Positions 1 through 10,111 of a stretch of 64,000 nt of DNA are shown one piece after another. The notes beneath the pieces were generated by a model, which was given only the letters and a program-made list of their open reading frames with translations, ran no database searches and was not told where the DNA came from. Positions within the stretch are counted from its first letter, which is position 1. The number at the start of each line of letters is the position of its first letter. The DNA comes from Enterovibrio qingdaonensis (GTDB lineage Bacteria > Pseudomonadota > Gammaproteobacteria > Enterobacterales > Vibrionaceae), in the NCBI RefSeq assembly GCF_028683135.1, contig NZ_JAJUBB010000020.1, positions 1 to 64,000 of the forward strand, given 5' to 3'. The position numbers and the translations under genes were made by a program.

Positions 1-5
1 AAAGA

Positions 6-35
6 AACCTCAGCAGAAATGCTGAGGTTTTTTGC
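6..35 (+). terminator. Rho-independent terminator at the window edge
   Basis: A perfect stem (AACCTCAGCA, then a short AAA loop, then TGCTGAGGTT) is followed by a T run. Its sequence is almost the same as the terminator after tRNA-Trp at 848-876. The transcript it ends lies left of the window, and the likeness suggests another stable-RNA unit; that part is inference. Confidence 0.75.
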
Positions 36-546
36 TATCTGCAACCCTGAAAAGTGATTCGCACTTTAGGTCGCGTCCGGGAGGCCGGCCCCACTTGCCG
101 TGCGCAACTAGGCGTCCCCATTGAGTCCCATCCGCTCTAACACTTATTAAGAAGCCCTCACTGGGTTGTCCGTTTCAAATAACTAGGCTTTTTTGCATCT
201 GAATTTTCCAAGAGGATTGTGAGAAATCACACGGTTGGAGTTTGTTTCAATGCTCAAGCTTTCTATGGCTTGTTTAAGCCACTGTATCTATGTATTGATA
301 TTTGGATTCTAAAGTTACTCTCCTGTACGCGACGCAAATCACATGATTATTAATTCCATGAATAATAAGAATTAATAATGTTATCATTATGTATGAATTA
401 TTTGACAGCGAGCCATGGTTGGCCGAATGTAAAGATATAGAGATTATCAGTTGAGTTTCTATTGGTATTCTTCTCGAGATCGGCACATATCAACTGTTTT
501 TTGTCACGTTACTATGAACCTAATTGAAACCTTTGGAGATCCTAGG
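36..546. other. Intergenic region with a long inverted repeat
   Basis: About 510 bases hold no convincing gene. Positions 65-110 are GC-rich and unlike the flanks. A weak hairpin (AAGCC near 152 pairing with GGCTT near 186, then T residues) could be a second terminator. A perfect 11-bp inverted repeat, ATTATTAATTC (346-356) and GAATTAATAAT (369-379), lies in an AT-rich stretch. TTGACA occurs at 402-407, but I see no good -10 element at the right distance. Confidence 0.5.
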
Positions 547-678
547 ATGGGAGATTTGTCTGCTTTAATTCAGATGACACTACTTTGCACTGCGGTAGCT
601 ACTGCAGTAGCAGCCCCCGCTGTCATCGCATTGCTGGCGTTTAACAAATATAAGCAAAAACTCGCTGAAAAATCATAG
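547..678 (+). CDS. Small membrane protein, 43 aa, unknown function
   Basis: The ATG at 547 is preceded by GGAG at 535-538 with an 8-nt spacer, which favours it over upstream in-frame codons. The 43-residue product has one hydrophobic segment (about residues 9-33, rich in Ala, Val and Leu) and a basic tail (NKYKQKLAEKS), so it would sit in the inner membrane with its positive end in the cytoplasm. I do not recognise a family. It lies alone between a long intergenic region and tRNA-Trp. Expression is inferred only from the ribosome binding site and the protein-like composition. Confidence 0.5.
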   Translation: MGDLSALIQMTLLCTAVATAVAAPAVIALLAFNKYKQKLAEKS

Positions 679-763
679 TATTGCTCGATATCTGTCCAGT
701 TGAACGCTCTTTAGCATTATCTTCTAGCAATTTATCTAAATATCGCTAGAATGGCGTTCGTAT

Positions 764-840
<77 letters not shown>

Positions 841-847
841 GATTTAA

Positions 848-876
848 AGCCTCAGCAGAAATGCTGGGGCTTTTTC
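848..876 (+). terminator. Terminator after tRNA-Trp
   Basis: AGCCTCAGCA and TGCTGGGGCT form a stem around a short A-rich loop, followed by a T run. It ends the tRNA-Trp transcript. Confidence 0.85.
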
Positions 877-1009
877 GTTTCTGACATTTACATCTTCGAC
901 AGCCCTTCTCATTTCTGCGCAAAACTTATTATTCCATTTATCGATTTAGCACTCGTTGTTTTAAGGGCGTATGATATGCCTACTTAAAAATCCACAATGG
1001 TTATTGCTA

Positions 1010-1393
1010 ATGAATCAAGCCATATTGCTACTCTATATTGGGCTTGGCGGCGCATTTGGTGCCTGCTCTCGCTATTTAATCTCCGAACTATGTGTCATGT
1101 TGTTGGGTCGTGGATTTCCATATGGAACGTTGACAGTCAATGTGGTTGGCTCATTTATCATGGGGCTCCTTGTTGCAGGTCTAGAGCAAGAAACATTTGG
1201 GCCAGGGCCTTGGAGGCATCTGATCGGGCTAGGCTTTTTGGGTGCCCTAACGACGTTTTCGACCTTCTCTATGGATAACGTTTTGCTTCTACAGCAAGGA
1301 GAATGGTTCAAAATGGGGTTGAACATTGTCCTTAACGTGTTCGTTTGTATCTTTGCTGCGTGGGCTGGCTTTCAGTTGCTAATGCGCGGTTAG
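1010..1393 (+). CDS. crcB: Fluoride ion exporter CrcB/Fluc
   Basis: This 127-aa protein belongs to the Fluc family, dual-topology dimeric channels that expel fluoride across the inner membrane. It has four hydrophobic segments, the N-terminal GGxxGAxxRY region, the NVVGSF segment and the family TFSTFS motif near the start of the third helix. The start at 1010 gives the usual family length and aligns with known N-termini; an in-frame ATG at 971 would add 13 residues and leave a cramped ribosome site. I looked for a fluoride riboswitch upstream and did not see one. Confidence 0.93.
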   Translation: MNQAILLLYIGLGGAFGACSRYLISELCVMLLGRGFPYGTLTVNVVGSFIMGLLVAGLEQETFGPGPWRHLIGLGFLGALTTFSTFSMDNVLLLQQGEWFKMGLNIVLNVFVCIFAAWAGFQLLMRG

Positions 1394-1447
1394 TCACGTT
1401 AACAGCTGTTGAGATGACGTAGTACATTTCTTATACTGCATTTGATA

Positions 1448-1529
1448 CTTGTCGGAGTGCCATTTGGCTGAGACTGCGAAAGCGGGATCCGTTGAACCTG
1501 ATCAGGCTAATACCTGCGAAGGGAACAAG
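1448..1529 (+). promoter_or_regulatory. TPP riboswitch (thi box)
   Basis: The segment contains the hallmark thi-box sequences GGCTGAGA, a CGTTGAACCTGATCAGG stretch and TAATACCTGCGAAGGGAACAAG, closed by a P1 helix (CTTGT at the 5' end with ACAAG at the 3' end). It lies 115 nt upstream of thiC. Known members bind thiamine pyrophosphate and turn the operon off. The small hairpin ATTTATT-CCC-AATAAAT just before the thiC ribosome binding site may belong to the expression platform. Confidence 0.96.
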
Positions 1530-1577
1530 AGAAAATGTGTAGTGAGCGTGTAATAGAGATAGCAGATCTTTATCTAA

Positions 1578-3557
<1,980 letters not shown>

Positions 3558-3566
3558 GGAGGGAGC

Positions 3567-4232
3567 ATGAAACCTTCTTTGAGCTTTGCCCGTATGGAGG
3601 GGGGCATTGGCCCCCTGTATCCGGTTGTCGATGATGTGGCGTTGCTAAAGCGATTGTTGGCGTTTGGCGTCAAAACCGTGCAGCTTCGAGTAAAAGACGC
3701 TGAGCATCCGCAGTTGGACGCCATGATCCAAGAAGCTGTGAAGTGTGGAAAACTCTGTGACGCACAGGTGTTTATCAATGATCACTGGCAAAAAGCCTTG
3801 GCTGCAGGCGCATATGGGATCCACCTTGGGCAGGACGATCTGAAAACCGCGGATCTGGCGGCGATCGCTAACGCGGGGGGCCGCCTAGGTGTGTCGACGC
3901 GCACGGCCAACGAGCTGGATTTAGCCTTAGCCATTAACCCTAGTTATGTCGCAATTGGCCATATTTTTCCAACACCCACGAAGCAGATGCCAACGCCACC
4001 ACAAGGCGTGGCGCAGCTTGCCAAACACCTGAAAACCGTGAATGGACAAGTGCCAACGGTCGCAATTGGCGGTCTTGATTTGTCCGTGGTGTCAGAGGTG
4101 TGGCAAACCGGTGTGGATGCAGTTGCAGTGGTACGTGCGGTGACCCAGTCCTGTGACTTGGCGGCCACGCTGCAATCTTTCGCTGACATCTTGAATGAGG
4201 AAGCGCGCCATGGCGAAGCAACCGCTCTCTGA
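3567..4232 (+). CDS. thiE: Thiamine-phosphate synthase ThiE
   Basis: This 221-aa TIM-barrel enzyme joins the pyrimidine pyrophosphate and thiazole phosphate to give thiamine phosphate. Recognisable are the QLRVKD strand, FINDHW, HLGQDD (a metal- and phosphate-binding loop), the GHIFPTPTKQ loop and AIGGL near the end. It starts 9 nt after thiC behind a GGAGG site and overlaps thiF by 23 nt, which suggests translational coupling. Confidence 0.95.
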   Translation: MKPSLSFARMEGGIGPLYPVVDDVALLKRLLAFGVKTVQLRVKDAEHPQLDAMIQEAVKCGKLCDAQVFINDHWQKALAAGAYGIHLGQDDLKTADLAAIANAGGRLGVSTRTANELDLALAINPSYVAIGHIFPTPTKQMPTPPQGVAQLAKHLKTVNGQVPTVAIGGLDLSVVSEVWQTGVDAVAVVRAVTQSCDLAATLQSFADILNEEARHGEATAL

Positions 4233-5001
4233 TCAGGCGTTTCAGCGTTACAGCCGACAAGTCATGCTGTCGGAATGGGGTGAAGACAATCAAAGCACCT
4301 TGGCAAATGCCAAGGTGCTGATTGTCGGGTGTGGCGGCCTTGGCACGGCTGCAGGCTTGTACCTCTCCGGTGCGGGCGTGGGCCAGCTTGTGTTGGCAGA
4401 TGACGATGAATTGGAACTGTCCAATCTTCCCCGTCAGGTGGCTTATCGCGAAAGCGACCTTGGCAGTCACAAAGCAAAGGCACTGGCGGCGCAATTGTCA
4501 GCACTCAATAGTGAGAGCCGTTGCCGCGTTGTCGCCAGACGTTTAAGCGGTATGTCCTTGTCATTGGAAGTATCGCTTGCGGACGTGGTGCTTGATTGCA
4601 GTGACAACATGCAAACAAGACAAGCCGTGAATAAGGCCTGCACAGAGAATCGCAAACCACTCGTTGCCGGTGCGGCTATCGGTTGGCAAGGGCAATTGAT
4701 GGTGTTTGATTTCTCTCGCACCTCATCGCCTTGTTATCACTGTCTGTTTCCCGTCAATGAAGAGGCTGCACCAAGAAACTGCCAAAGTGCTGGCGTGGTG
4801 GGCCCTGTAGTCGGGACCATCGGTAACTTTCAGGCGTTAGAAGCGTTAAAGCTTTTGATGAACCAGAGCCAGTCCCAATCGTCTTTTTATCAGTTAGATG
4901 GCAAAACGCTAAGTTTGCGCTCGATGAAGGTGCCTTCCGATCCGACCTGCAGCGTCTGCCAGTGTGTGAACACGGAGGTGCCAGATGCAGATTTGGCTTA
5001 A
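4210..5001 (+). CDS. thiF: ThiS adenylyltransferase ThiF
   Basis: ThiF is an E1-like enzyme that adenylates the C-terminus of the sulfur carrier ThiS. The 263-aa protein has the nucleotide-binding GCGGLG motif (about residues 39-44) and two Cys pairs (CYHC near 176, CSVC near 249) that would bind zinc. I chose the ATG at 4210 (MAKQPLSD) because GAGG at 4197-4200 is well placed before it; an upstream in-frame start at 4195 lacks this. It overlaps both thiE and thiS. Confidence 0.95.
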   Translation: MAKQPLSDQAFQRYSRQVMLSEWGEDNQSTLANAKVLIVGCGGLGTAAGLYLSGAGVGQLVLADDDELELSNLPRQVAYRESDLGSHKAKALAAQLSALNSESRCRVVARRLSGMSLSLEVSLADVVLDCSDNMQTRQAVNKACTENRKPLVAGAAIGWQGQLMVFDFSRTSSPCYHCLFPVNEEAAPRNCQSAGVVGPVVGTIGNFQALEALKLLMNQSQSQSSFYQLDGKTLSLRSMKVPSDPTCSVCQCVNTEVPDADLA

Positions 5002-5185
5002 TGAACAGGCATATTCGCCATCCGCTGCCACCAACTTGTTGGCCTTGGTAGCGGAATTGGCGTTACCCGAAAAGGCCGTCGCTATCGCCATTGGTGGTGA
5101 CATTATTCCCCGTAGCCAGTGGCAGGAAACTGCGCTGACCGACGGAATTCAGGTTGCAGTATTCCAGGCTATTGCCGGAGGTTAG
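4985..5185 (+). CDS. thiS: Sulfur carrier protein ThiS
   Basis: The 66-aa ubiquitin-like protein ends in the required Gly-Gly, whose terminal carboxylate is adenylated by ThiF and turned into a thiocarboxylate that supplies thiazole sulfur. GGAGGT lies just before the ATG. It overlaps the end of thiF by 17 nt and ends 2 nt before thiG. Confidence 0.95.
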   Translation: MQIWLNEQAYSPSAATNLLALVAELALPEKAVAIAIGGDIIPRSQWQETALTDGIQVAVFQAIAGG

Positions 5186-5187
5186 TC

Positions 5188-5958
5188 ATGTTAAAGATTG
5201 CCGATAAAACCTTTTCTTCCCGTTTGTTTACCGGAACGGGCAAATTCTCGGGCACCCAAATGATGGCCGAGAGCCTGATTGCCAGTGGCTCTGAACTGGT
5301 AACCATGGCACTAAAACGCGTGGATATCCAAAACCGCGACGATGACATCCTTTCACCACTCATTGCATCTGGCGTCAACTTGCTGCCAAACACGTCAGGT
5401 GCAAAGACGGCGAAAGAAGCGATTTTCGCGGCAAGATTGGCGCGCGAAGCCTTGGGCACCAACTGGCTGAAGCTGGAAATTCACCCTGATCCCAAATACC
5501 TGATGCCGGACCCAATAGAGACGCTAAAAGCCGCGGAAGCCTTGGTCAAAGAAGGCTTTGTGGTGCTGCCATACTGCCATGCTGACCCTGTGCTGTGTAA
5601 GCATCTGGAAGAGGTGGGTTGTGCGGCAGTGATGCCGCTTGGCGCGCCAATTGGCAGTAACAAAGGTCTCGCGTCGCGTGATTTTCTCGACATCATCATC
5701 GATCAGGCTAAGGTGCCCGTAGTGGTTGATGCTGGCATTGGTGCGCCCTCTCATGCTGCGGAAGCGATGGAGAAAGGGGCGGATGCAGTGTTAGTAAATA
5801 CCGCGATTGCAGCGGCAGCGAACCCTGTTGCGATGGCGAAAGCCTTCAAGATGGCCGTGGAAGCTGGGCGTATGGCTTATGAAGCGGGACTGGCCGGTCA
5901 GGTGAGGCATGCGGTGGCATCAAGCCCATTAACCGCCTTCCTTGATGAGCTGGCATAA
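5188..5958 (+). CDS. thiG: Thiazole synthase ThiG
   Basis: ThiG is a TIM-barrel enzyme that condenses deoxyxylulose phosphate, dehydroglycine and ThiS-thiocarboxylate into the thiazole phosphate. The 256-aa protein has the catalytic Lys region ([10 protein letters not shown]), NTSG, KLEIHPD, and the phosphate-binding GAPIGSN and [10 protein letters not shown] loops. The start at 5188 follows GGAGG inside the end of thiS and matches the family N-terminus; a longer reading from 5119 would run through thiS in another frame. Confidence 0.96.
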   Translation: MLKIADKTFSSRLFTGTGKFSGTQMMAESLIASGSELVTMALKRVDIQNRDDDILSPLIASGVNLLPNTSGAKTAKEAIFAARLAREALGTNWLKLEIHPDPKYLMPDPIETLKAAEALVKEGFVVLPYCHADPVLCKHLEEVGCAAVMPLGAPIGSNKGLASRDFLDIIIDQAKVPVVVDAGIGAPSHAAEAMEKGADAVLVNTAIAAAANPVAMAKAFKMAVEAGRMAYEAGLAGQVRHAVASSPLTAFLDELA

Positions 5959-5972
5959 AGGTGGAGACAGGG

Positions 5973-7100
5973 ATGAGTTTTTCAACATTTTGGGAAACGC
6001 AGGATTGGGATGATATCCGCTTGTCCATCGGCGCAAAGACAGAGGCCGATGTGCTTCGCGCGTTGGCGAAACCAAAGCGCGATTTGGAGGATTTCAAAGC
6101 CCTGATTTCTCCCGCGGCAGACGCACACTTAGAAGCGATGGCGCAACAAGCGGCCGCGTTAACCCGCCGCCGCTTCGGCTATACGGTCAATTTTTATGTG
6201 CCGCTCTATCTGTCGAACCTATGTGCCAATGCGTGCACTTACTGCGGCTTTTCAATGGAAAACCGCATCAAGCGCCGCACCTTGTCTGTTGATGACATTG
6301 AGCGTGAATGCAATGCCATCAAAGCCATGCACTTTGACAGCATTTTGCTGGTCACGGGCGAGCACCAAACCAAAGTGGGCATGGCGTATTTTCGCGAGGC
6401 ACTGCCAGCGATAAAACGCCACTTCAGTTATCTGGCCATGGAAGTGCAGCCGCTGGAAGAAGTGGAATATGCAGAGCTTAAAGGCCTCGGTTTGGATGCG
6501 GTGATGGTGTATCAGGAAACTTATAACCGGGCGACCTATGGTGAGCACCATCTTCGCGGCAACAAAACCGATTTTGCCTACCGTCTGGATACGCCCGACA
6601 GGCTGGCGCGCGCGGGTATCGACAAGATTGGTATTGGTGCTTTGATTGGCCTCGATGATTGGCGCACTGACAGCTTTTTGGTGGCGAGTCATCTGGATTA
6701 CCTTGAGCGCACCTATTGGCGAAGCCGCTATTCGATTTCGTTCCCTAGGCTTCGCCCTTGTGAAGGCGGTTCTTCGCTAAACAAGGTGCAGCCAAAGTCG
6801 GTGATGTCGGACAGGCAATTGGTGCAGCTTATCTGTGCCTACCGCTTGCTGAACCCAGAAGTGGAATTGTCGCTCTCGACCCGCGAGTCGCCGGTGTTTC
6901 GCGATAAGGTGTTGCCGCTTGGCATCACTACTATGTCAGCAGCGTCGAAAACCCAACCGGGTGGGTATGCCGATGATGTGCCCGAGCTTGAACAGTTTGC
7001 GGTATCCGACGAGCGCAGTGCTGCAGCGGTCGCGCAGGCGGTCAAGGCGGCAGGGTTTGAAGTGGTGTGGAAAGACTGGGACCCGAGCTATTCCGGTTAA
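5973..7100 (+). CDS. thiH: 2-iminoacetate synthase ThiH
   Basis: ThiH is a radical-SAM tyrosine lyase that makes dehydroglycine for ThiG under low oxygen. The 375-aa protein has the CX3CX2C cluster motif (CANACTYC, near residues 87-94). ATG at 5973 with GGAG at 5963-5966 is preferred to a GTG at 5961. It is the last gene of the operon, and a terminator follows. No ThiO is present, so thiazole is made by the ThiH route here. Confidence 0.96.
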   Translation: MSFSTFWETQDWDDIRLSIGAKTEADVLRALAKPKRDLEDFKALISPAADAHLEAMAQQAAALTRRRFGYTVNFYVPLYLSNLCANACTYCGFSMENRIKRRTLSVDDIERECNAIKAMHFDSILLVTGEHQTKVGMAYFREALPAIKRHFSYLAMEVQPLEEVEYAELKGLGLDAVMVYQETYNRATYGEHHLRGNKTDFAYRLDTPDRLARAGIDKIGIGALIGLDDWRTDSFLVASHLDYLERTYWRSRYSISFPRLRPCEGGSSLNKVQPKSVMSDRQLVQLICAYRLLNPEVELSLSTRESPVFRDKVLPLGITTMSAASKTQPGGYADDVPELEQFAVSDERSAAAVAQAVKAAGFEVVWKDWDPSYSG

Positions 7101-7114
7101 TGGCTTCAAAATAA

Positions 7115-7142
7115 AAAAGAGCACCTGACGGTGCTCTTTTCT
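7115..7142. terminator. Bidirectional terminator between thiH and the aminopeptidase gene
   Basis: AAAAGAGCACC and GGTGCTCTTTT form a symmetrical stem with A and T runs on both sides, between two convergent genes. Confidence 0.85.
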
Positions 7143-7160
7143 TTTACGGGAGTATCTTGC

Positions 7161-8948
7161 TTAGCGAGATAGAGGCGCAGTGGCTTGCTCAAGCCATGCC
7201 AGATCGTCACCGTCCAATGCTGGGCTCACATCCTGCCACACTCTCTGGTGATAATCGTTCCACCATGCGATTTCGCTGTCAGTTAGCAAAGAGACATCAA
7301 CCAAGCGACGGTCGATAGGCGCGCGCGTCAACGACTCAAAGCCCAATACTGTCATGTCGCCAGCGGTCGGTACTTCAACAACCAGCTCTAGGTTTTCGAT
7401 ACGGATACCGAACGCATCTGCACGGTAGTACCCTGGCTCGTTTGACAGCACCATACCGGATAGCAATGCCACTGTGTTTGGAGCTTTAGCGATGCGCTGA
7501 GGGCCTTCGTGAACACTCAGGAAGTGACCGACACCATGACCAGTACCGTGGTCGTAGTCAAAGCCGTGCGCCCACAAGTGCTGGCGTGCCAATGCATCCA
7601 GTTGGCTGCCCGCAGTACCTTTCGGGAAACGCGCAGTTGCCAGTGCGATGTGGCCTTTTAACACCAGTGTAAACGTGGTTTTCACATCAGCATCGCACTC
7701 GCCAATCGCAACAGTACGGGTGATGTCGGTGGTGCCGTCTGGGTACTGGCCGCCGGAGTCTACCAAGTACACGTTGTTCAGTTCCAGGCTGCTTGGTGCT
7801 GGCTGATTCAGGTGGTTGTAGTGACACATGGCGGCGTTGCCGCCTGCCGCTGAAATGGTGTCAAAACTCAGATCTGCCAAGGTGTCGTCGAGTTCACGGA
7901 AGCTGTAAAGCTTGTCGGAAAGCTCTGCTTCGTTAGGTAGATTGCCTGCAGTAACCTCGCGATCCAGCCATGCAAGGAAGCGGCTAACGGCCACGCCATC
8001 GCGCACGTGTGAGGCTTTCATGCCTGCAATCTCAGTCGCATTTTTGGCTGCTTTTGGCAGCATGCATGGATCAGCTGCGTGTTTGATGTCTGCGCCGTTT
8101 TGGCTCAGCACTTGGCTTGCCCACGCGTTGCTGGTCATAGGGTCAACCATGACGGTTTTGCCGTTAAATGCTGTCAGTGCTGATGCCATCTCATCCGGTG
8201 ATGCCACGGTAACACCCGCGCCAACGTGCGCTGCAAAGCCTTCTGGTAGGCGGCTTGGGTCGATAAACAGTGTGACATCGCCATTGGCTTGGATTGTCGC
8301 ACTTGATAGCAGCACTGGCAGGCGAGACACATCGCCGCCACGAATGTTCAGCAGCCAGCAAATGCTGTCCAATTGGCTCAGCAATGCCGCGTCTGCACCT
8401 GCTTTGGCAATTACTTCACCGATTTGGGCGCGTTTCTCTGCGCTGCCTTGGCCAACGAACTCGTTGCTCATCAAGCGAGCTTGCGTCAGTAAAGGGGCTG
8501 GGCGGTCATGCCAAATCGCATCGATAGGGTTGCTGTCGATACGTACCAGTGCCAGTTTGCCTTCCACTGTCTGCTCAGCGTTTATCAGCCAGTTTGCGCT
8601 GTGAAGGCGAGTATCGACGGCTACTTTGCTATCAGGTGCCAGATTGTCTTGCAGCCATTGCAGCGCAGGTTCTTCAATCAGGTGGCGGTATTCGAAAATC
8701 TCACCCGGCACTTGCTTGCGAACTTGTACCGTGTAGCGACCATCCACAAACATGGCAGCCTTTTCACGGGTGATCACGGCAGCACCGGCAGAGCCTGTAA
8801 AGCCAGTAACCCAATGGAGGCGCTCGTTGTGCGCGGGAATGTATTCTCCAAGAAATTCGTCTTCGTGCGGAATGATCAGTGCGTCCAGTGCGTGATCGTC
8901 CAGCCAGCGTCTCAATGCATCGACGCGTTCAGCAATAATGGCGTGCAT
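7161..8948 (-). CDS. Xaa-Pro aminopeptidase, M24B family (long type)
   Basis: The 595-aa protein has two creatinase-like N-terminal domains and a C-terminal pita-bread metallopeptidase domain. The metal ligands are visible as D in VDSGGQYPDGTTD, H in GTGHGVGHFLSVHEGP, and E in SNEPGYY and IENLELV. Such enzymes remove an N-terminal residue before proline in the cytoplasm. I chose the ATG at 8948 because AGGA precedes it and the sequence from there matches family N-termini; the frame stays open 40 codons further upstream. It is convergent with thiH and follows a LysR gene in the same direction. Confidence 0.92.
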   Translation of the reverse strand: MHAIIAERVDALRRWLDDHALDALIIPHEDEFLGEYIPAHNERLHWVTGFTGSAGAAVITREKAAMFVDGRYTVQVRKQVPGEIFEYRHLIEEPALQWLQDNLAPDSKVAVDTRLHSANWLINAEQTVEGKLALVRIDSNPIDAIWHDRPAPLLTQARLMSNEFVGQGSAEKRAQIGEVIAKAGADAALLSQLDSICWLLNIRGGDVSRLPVLLSSATIQANGDVTLFIDPSRLPEGFAAHVGAGVTVASPDEMASALTAFNGKTVMVDPMTSNAWASQVLSQNGADIKHAADPCMLPKAAKNATEIAGMKASHVRDGVAVSRFLAWLDREVTAGNLPNEAELSDKLYSFRELDDTLADLSFDTISAAGGNAAMCHYNHLNQPAPSSLELNNVYLVDSGGQYPDGTTDITRTVAIGECDADVKTTFTLVLKGHIALATARFPKGTAGSQLDALARQHLWAHGFDYDHGTGHGVGHFLSVHEGPQRIAKAPNTVALLSGMVLSNEPGYYRADAFGIRIENLELVVEVPTAGDMTVLGFESLTRAPIDRRLVDVSLLTDSEIAWWNDYHQRVWQDVSPALDGDDLAWLEQATAPLSR

Positions 8949-9042
8949 TTGTCGTCCTATTGGTAATACCTGCCACTCTCCAACCGCGAATGGGCCAAAT
9001 CGGCAGGTATGGGTAAGAAATCTTGTATGTAGATAGCATAAG

Positions 9043-10011
9043 CTATCTGTTTTCCTCAGCCGCTGCAATTTCCGTCATCTGTCGACAACGCGAAATAATC
9101 AACTGGCGTAACCATTGGTGGCCGGGATCATTTTGCTGGCTTTGATGCCAGAACAGGGTATATGCCATCGGCGGCAGCGGCGTCGGTAACGGCAGCACCT
9201 GCAAATTAAGCTGTTTAGCGACCGCATTGGCAAAGTGTGACGGTGAGGTAAAGACCAAGTCCGTGTGGGTACAAAGGCTCGCCGCGCTGTTGAAGTCCGG
9301 CACGTACATTGCAATGTCGCGATCTAGCCCCAGCTCTGCAAGTTTGTAATCCAGCAGCCAGCGATCGCTGCCATCACAACGTACCTGAACATGACGCTGT
9401 TTGAGGTAGGCATCGAGGTTCCACTGCTTATCTAAAACAGGGTGCCCCTTTCGCACGATCACACGCTGGTGGTCTTGGTACAGCTCTTCGTAAATGATGC
9501 CTTTCGGTGGCATTAGCGTCAGCATGGCATCTGCGGGGTTTAAGTCCTTGCCAGTGATGCCAAAATCCACTTCACCGCGTGCCATTGAATCAAACGTGTG
9601 GCGCCCCCAAGCCTCGGTATAAAGTGTGATGGAAGGGGCGGCATCGAGAATCTCACCAAGAAATCGTGGCATCAGTAGCGGATACGAGCTTTCCACCAAA
9701 GACAAATGAAAGCGTCGATCGCTAGTGGCAGGATCAAACTCATCTGAAATCGTCAGCCCTTCCACATGTTGAAGCAGGTTTTTCAGCCCTGCTTTTAGCG
9801 ACAGTGCTTTTGGCGTTGGATGCAGTCCACGGGATGTGCGGTTAAACAGGGGGTCATCAAATTGTTCGCGCAGCTTGCCAAGGCTCTTGCTGACCGCAGA
9901 CTGGCTCAGGTGCAGCCGCTGGGCTGCGCGGGTAACGTTGCATTCTTCCAGCAGCACATGCAGACAAATCAGCAAACTGAGGTCGTAACGCAGCAGTTGA
10001 TTGAGGTTCAT
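9043..10011 (-). CDS. LysR-family transcriptional regulator
   Basis: The 322-aa protein has an N-terminal winged helix-turn-helix (NVTRAAQRLHLSQSAVSKSLGKLR, residues about 25-48, quoted in part: RAAQRLHLSQSAVSKSLGKL) and a C-terminal periplasmic-binding-like effector domain. It is transcribed divergently from the drug-exporter gene at 10112 across a 100-bp gap, the classic arrangement in which a LysR protein controls its neighbour. The effector is unknown. Confidence 0.92.
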   Translation of the reverse strand: MNLNQLLRYDLSLLICLHVLLEECNVTRAAQRLHLSQSAVSKSLGKLREQFDDPLFNRTSRGLHPTPKALSLKAGLKNLLQHVEGLTISDEFDPATSDRRFHLSLVESSYPLLMPRFLGEILDAAPSITLYTEAWGRHTFDSMARGEVDFGITGKDLNPADAMLTLMPPKGIIYEELYQDHQRVIVRKGHPVLDKQWNLDAYLKQRHVQVRCDGSDRWLLDYKLAELGLDRDIAMYVPDFNSAASLCTHTDLVFTSPSHFANAVAKQLNLQVLPLPTPLPPMAYTLFWHQSQQNDPGHQWLRQLIISRCRQMTEIAAAEENR

Positions 10012-10111
10012 TGAGTGTTATTCCAAATGGGAATGTCTGACCTGAATATATACCATTTTTATTCATATCAAAATCTCACTACACTGCACGCCAAATTATC
10101 AGGAGAAACCT

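Noticed and set aside
274-486. A 70-codon minus-strand frame in the AT-rich leader
   Set aside because: It covers the inverted repeat and has no ribosome site or protein-like pattern; AT-rich DNA gives such frames by chance.
841-1009. Fluoride riboswitch before crcB
   Set aside because: I looked for the conserved pseudoknot sequences and found only the tRNA terminator and plain AT-rich sequence.
7161-9068. Longer aminopeptidase reading from 9068
   Set aside because: The 40 extra residues would overlap the end of the LysR gene and do not fit the family; the ATG at 8948 has an AGGA site.
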